Of a DNA stretch of 64,000 bases, positions 59,814 to 64,000 are shown one piece after another. This stretch comes from Saprospiraceae bacterium. GTDB lineage: Bacteria; Bacteroidota; Bacteroidia; Chitinophagales; Saprospiraceae. The number at the start of each line of letters is the position of its first letter. Position 1 is the first letter of the stretch. The notes beneath the pieces were generated by a model that saw only the letters and a list, made by a program, of their open reading frames with translations, searched no databases and was not told the DNA's origin. The stretch is from the NCBI GenBank assembly GCA_016714985.1, contig JADKBS010000001.1:515001-579000 (forward strand). Reading direction: 5' to 3'. Made by a program: the position numbers and the translations under genes.

Positions 59814-61289
59814 ATGCACCATATCAGCCCTGACCCGCTGACCGCGAACAGGTCAGCCAAATACTCGCTTCGGGCAGCAAAACGCCCTTTCCCCCCGAAG
59901 CCACCCGCCGCATTGAGCATTGCCGCCGCTACTTTGACGACAAACTGGCTGCCCTCCAGCGGCACTTTCTACGGCATCAACACAGGCTTCGGTTCGCTCT
60001 GCAACGTGCGCATCGAGCACCACGAACTGAGCAACTGCAACTTAACCTCGTCATGTCGCACGCCTGCGGCATGGGCGATGAGGTGCCCACCGATGGTGCG
60101 GCTCATGCTTTTGCTGAAAATACAGGGGCTTTCGCAGGGCTCCTCGGGTGCAACTCATTACTGTACAACGGCTTGTGGATTTTTTCAACAACGACGTGCT
60201 GCCCATTATTTACCAGCAGGGTTCGTTGGGGGCAAGTGGCGACCTTGCGCCGCTGGCACACCTCAGCCTGCCGCTCATCGGCATGGGCGAGGTGCGGGTG
60301 GATGGCGAAAAACTGCCCGCTGCCGAGGTTTTGCAGCAGCACGGCTGGGAGCCGATTGTGCTCGACTCCAAAGAGGGGTTGGCGCTGCTGAACGGCACCC
60401 AGTTCTGCCAAGCATACAGCGTTTGGTGCCTGCTGGAGGCAAAGCGGCTGTACGATTTGGCCAACCTCGCCGCCGCTGTTTCCTTGGATGGCTTTGATTG
60501 CAGGCTCTCTCCTTTCAATGAGCTTTTGCACAAAATCAGACCGCACGAAGGGCAGGTGAAAACTGCCGAAACGATTCGCAACCTACTGAAAGACAGCGAG
60601 ATAGCCGCCCATGAGAAGACCGCCGTGCAAGACCCCTACGCCTTCAGGTGCATCCCGCAGGCATGGGGCCAGCTACGACGCCATTGCCCACGTGGAGCGG
60701 GGGTGTTTTCACCGAAATCAATTCCGTGACGGACAACCCTGACCATCTTCCCCGATGAGGACGAGATACTATCCGGCGGCAATTTCCATGCGCAGCCGTT
60801 GGCCTTGGCACTCGACTACCTCGCCATCGCTTTGGCCGAACTGGGCAGCATCAGCGAGCGGCGCACCTACCAGCTCATCAGTCGGCAACGGGCCTACCGC
60901 ATTTCCTCACGAAAAACGGCGGCGTGAACAGCGGTTTTATGATTCCGCAGTACACGGCGGCCAGCATCGTCAGCCAGACCAAGCAGCTTTGCACTCCTGC
61001 CTCGGTGGACGGCATCGTGTCCTCCAACGGTAGAAGACCATGCGAGCATGGTGCCAATGCCGCCACGAAGTGTTGGCGGGTGGTGAAGAACGTGGAGCGG
61101 GTACTGGCCATCGAGTTCTTCACAGCGGCGCAGGCGATGGAGTTCCGTAGGCCGTTGCGGTCGTCAGAAGCGGTGGAAAATGCCCTGGCCAATTATCGGA
61201 AACTGGTGCCTGCTTTGGAGGATGATAGGATTATGAGCGGTGACATGGAGGCGACGGTGGGGTTTTTGAAAGGGGTTGATAAGGGTTGA
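59814..61289 (+). pseudogene. hutH: Histidine/aromatic amino acid ammonia-lyase, frameshifted
   Basis: First enzyme of histidine breakdown. The MIO-forming A-S-G is in QGSLGASGDLAPLAHL; YGINTGFG near the start, NGTQFCQAY in the middle, NSGFMIPQYTAASIVSQTKQ and SMGANAATK-like parts at the end are all family blocks. The pieces lie in three frames over 1.47 kb, the usual gene length (about 490 codons). Breaks are single-base and no motif is missing, so sequence error is likely. The gene ends in GTTGATAAGG words. Confidence 0.82.
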
Positions 61290-61304
61290 TAAGGGTTGAT
61301 AAGG
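61262..61304. repeat. GTTGATAAGG word array, left side
   Basis: Three copies of GGGTTGATAA at the hutH end. Complementary words (CAACCCCTTATCAACC) lie at 62302-62322, on the far side of the purine-rich tract. Confidence 0.7.
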
Positions 61305-62270
61305 GGAGGGGCCCCAAAAAAAAAAGGGCCGGGGAGAGAAACGGCGAAAAAAAAAAAAAAACACAAAAACCTGGGGGGGGGGGGCCCGGAAGGAGAAAAC
61401 AGCAACCGGGGCGCGACAGAACACAAGAGAACGAAGGAAAAAAGACAGAGGAAAGGAGGAAGGGAAAAGGGACCAAAGGGCCGGGGGGGGGGGGGGGAGG
61501 GAGAGGGGGCGAAAACAAGGAAAACCAAACACGGGGCGCGCGGGGCCCGAGGGGGGGGGGGGACCGGGCGGGGGGCCCGCGGGGGCGCACGACCGGGCGG
61601 GGACGGGGGGGAGCGCGGCCCGCGGGGGGACCGCCGGGGCCCCCCCCCGCGGAGCACCCACCGGCCCCCACCCCCGGGGGGGCGTCCGGCGGGCGGGGGG
61701 GACGACCGCCCCCCCGCGCGGCAAAGCCAAAACAGGGGGAAGGAGAAAAGGCCGAAGGAAGGGAAAGGGGCGGGGCGCGGGGGAAAGGAAAGGCGCCGGG
61801 GGAGCGGGACAAAGCACCCCGGGGGGGACGGGGCACGAAGGGGGGACGGGGGAGGGGGGGGCCGGGAGGCGGGGGGACGGCCGGCACCCCCCGCGCCGCG
61901 CACGGCCGCAAGCACGCCGACGGCGCCCCCCGCCCGGCCCAAAACGGGAACACGGACGCCAAAGCCCCCCCCCAAAGGGCGGCAGACCAAGGGCCACAAA
62001 GAGGGGCGCGGGGGGTTGGAAGGGGAGGGCAGAAGGGGGGGGGCCCCCCCGGGAGGGGCCCCCGGGACGGGGGCAAGGGGGGCAAAACCAGGAACAACCC
62101 CCCAAAAAGGAAGGGCGGGCGGCCCCTCGGGGACTTCCCCGAAACCACCCCCGCCCGGGAAGGGGAGGCGCAGCCCGGGAGACCCCCCCCGGGGCGCCCG
62201 GACAACCGGGGAAGCCCCCCGCCAGGGGGGGGCCGGGGGGGGGGGCGCAGGAGGGGGCCTCGCGGCATAG
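61290..62270. other. 1 kb purine-rich homopolymer tract, probable artefact
   Basis: Almost only runs of G, A and C (many G runs above eight, with hardly any T). Composition is unlike anything else in the window. Open frames here arise only because stop codons need T. Bounded on both sides by the GTTGATAAGG hairpin words. Confidence 0.75.
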
Positions 62271-62343
62271 GGTTGGATAAGGGTTGATGCGCATTGGCCA
62301 TCAACCCCTTATCAACCTACACTAAACCCAATCAACCCAAAAA

Positions 62344-63037
62344 TCACAGCGCCTCCGGCTCGCTCCTCGTCGAAAGGTCAATTTTTGAAACACCCGCCAG
62401 TCCGTGCAGCGCCCGCAGGAAGTCCAGTTCCGCCTTTTTCCTTAAAGATAATGCGGTAGTTATGCTCCGTTTTCACCTTGCCCTCGGCATTTGTCACGTA
62501 GTCGGTGCGCCAGTGTTGGGTGCGGCGGCAGTATTGCTTGAAGAGCTGCTCCACCTGTTGTGAAGCAATACCGTCCTCGGCATCCAAATGGAAGCGCAGC
62601 ACGTTGATGGGGTGATGCCCAGCATTGGAGAACGGCGTAAGGCGTAGCAAGAAGGCCACGATACAGAAGGCCACCGTGCCCATGAAGGCTGTATTGTAGG
62701 CATGTACCCCGGAGGCGATGCCCACGGCCAGCGAAGCGAACATGAAGATGATGTTGCGGGGGTCACGCAGGTTGGTGCGGAAGTGGATGATGGCCAGTGC
62801 CCCAATCATGCCGAGGCCCTTGCAAGCTATCGCCGATGGCCAGCATGACCGTGGCGGCAGCCATTGAAGCCAAGAATCATGGCCTGGAGGAAATTGCCGG
62901 GCACGAAGAGGTCACGGCTCGTTTTTCATAGGTGAAGGCCACCAACACCGAGAGCAGAAAGGCGAACAGCATGGCATAGACCACCGACATCAGGGTCGGG
63001 TTGTCAGCGTTGGCTTGAAGTACAGAAAGTCAAACAT
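62344..63037 (-). pseudogene. DUF4956 membrane protein, frameshifted
   Basis: Family blocks: the N-terminal FDFLYFKPTL, a membrane region (VVYAMLFAFLLSVLVAFTYE, FASLAVGIASGVHAYNTAFMGTVAF), IGALAIIHFRTNLRDPRNI in the loop, and a cytoplasmic C-terminal domain ending SKIDLSTRSEPEAL. DUF4956 proteins often neighbour VTC-like polyphosphate polymerase and CotH kinase genes. At least four frame breaks. Function unknown. Confidence 0.75.
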
Positions 63038-63089
63038 GCTGACGATTGTTGGATTGTTTGATTGTTGAGATTGTTGGGGAGAGTAGGCA

Positions 63090-63839
63090 CTATTGGACAA
63101 TCAGCAGTTGCCTTCCAGCTTCCGTTTTCACCAAATATAGCCCGACTGGCCATTGCCCAACCTCCATTGTTGCATTTTTTGGAGAAAATGGCCGAATAAA
63201 CCCTTTTGCCCTACTTGGTTAAATACTTCAACAAATTGTTTTCCCTGTTTATTGCTTCGCAAAAAGACCTCACTACCGCTGGCGGGGTTGGGGAAAATGG
63301 TCAACGAATCCTCCCGCTCTTCCTCCCCTACCGCCGAGATGCCCGTATCGTTGTTGGCCTTGAAGGTGGGGGGTTTGATGGTGAAATGGCCGGTGCCGTT
63401 TGGGGAGCGGGCATAGCCTTTGTCGGCCTGCTGCTGCCCAGGGTGATATCCTGCGGTGGAGCCGCTGGCGTTGATGAGCAAGAGTTCTTCGCCCATTGCG
63501 CTCAGTTTGAAATTGGCATGGAGCGGCCCTTGGCTGCTGTCCTCGTCTGCCCAGATGATGAATAGCCCATCGCCGGGATAATAGTATTGGTGGAAACTCC
63601 CATTTGTCGAGGTTGTCGGGATTGTCGGATAGGAACCAACCGCCGAGGTTGACGCTGCTGCCGGAGTTGTTGTAGAGTTCAATCCAGTCCTCGTACTCTC
63701 CGTTTTCGTCGGTGATATAGGCTACGTTGGAGGCCATTACCTCATTGATGACGACATTGGACTGTGCGGCCATTTTGCCGAAGGCAAACAAAGTGAAAAA
63801 CGCCACGAGGGCGGCGCTAAGGGTATTCTGTAACTTCAT
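63090..63839 (-). pseudogene. Lamin-tail domain protein with T9SS sorting domain, frameshifted
   Basis: Signal peptide from ATG 63839 (LSAALVAFFTLFAFGKMAAQ), lamin-tail domain (VVINEVMASN, DWIELYNNSGSSVNLGGWFLSDNPDN), then a sorting domain (SLTIFPNPASGSEVFL to the end GLYLVKTEAG). Three frames are used, with breaks near 63590 and 63185. In related genomes such lamin-tail proteins accompany CotH kinase-like parts and DUF4956 genes, as here. Confidence 0.78.
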
Positions 63840-64000
63840 AAAGCTGTTTTGTTGAAAAATTCAAGCGAGGCAAAGGTGCGTTTTTCTGCGAAGCTAAGGT
63901 TATGCTTTTTTGCAATTGAATGACAGACCAGCTATATGTCCCAGTGGGTGCATTTTCGGCCTCAAATGGTTGCAAGTACGAGCCAGCACCACTTCAACAA

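Noticed and set aside
61164..62304. Very long open frames on both strands (up to 376 codons)
   Set aside because: They lie in the purine-rich tract, where stop codons cannot occur by composition; the products are only Gly/Pro/Arg/Lys and no family fits.

Overview
The window is a piece of a Bacteroidota chromosome, most likely from the class Saprospiria (Saprospiraceae or Lewinella relatives; this placement is inference). Supporting signs are type IX secretion sorting domains on secreted proteins, PorP/SprF- and PorD-type secretion genes, TAnnTTTG promoter elements with almost no Shine-Dalgarno sites, a Bacteroidota-type bamD-rpoZ-coaBC-porD operon, and a bacillithiol gene (bshA). Most of the window is ordinary core genome at moderately high GC.

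Layout. 1-7.4 kb: a secreted endonuclease I (cut by the window edge), GSCFA protein, peptide deformylase, ruvX, a PHP-type phosphatase, mtaB, and a secreted BNR-repeat protein. 7.8-16.9 kb: HD phosphohydrolase, formylglycine-generating-enzyme-like protein, ICMT-like membrane methyltransferase, thioredoxin-like lipid-side protein, corA, an MscS channel, and a DUF4350/DUF4129 pair. 17.3-23.3 kb: the tail-specific protease prc and dnaE. 23.3-24.95 kb: an AT-rich island holding a broken OLD/AAA ATPase and an overlapping small PD-(D/E)XK-like protein, the best candidate for a defence-type system. 25-43.5 kb: S9 peptidase, MFS transporter, outer membrane barrel, M29 aminopeptidase, exbD, DUF3137, an SDR, 3-hydroxyanthranilate dioxygenase, lpxH (two frameshifts), psd, bshA, a large fibronectin-like secreted protein and a MerR/B12-type regulator. 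43.6-53.5 kb: OmpA-DUF1573 protein with porP/sprF, a family 9 glycosyltransferase, a Uma2 protein, a group II intron remnant, and porD-coaBC-rpoZ-bamD. 53.7-55.6 kb: an unusual tRNA-like RNA with an oversized variable region, skp/ompH and a monooxygenase-like protein. 55.7-63.8 kb: recognisable genes (Gfo/Idh oxidoreductase, AAA ATPase, alpha/beta hydrolase, hutH, DUF4956, lamin-tail protein), all cut by many small indels, plus a 1 kb purine-rich tract. This end of the sequence is probably of poor quality.

The striking non-coding theme is hairpin DNA. Three copies of a 115-130 bp double-hairpin element with matching termini lie next to ruvX and on both sides of corA. Many other gaps hold inverted repeats built from a short word repeated a few times, with a different word at each locus; two such word arrays have been captured in frame inside genes. 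Two very long palindromes (86 and 71 bp) and several clean bidirectional terminators complete the picture.
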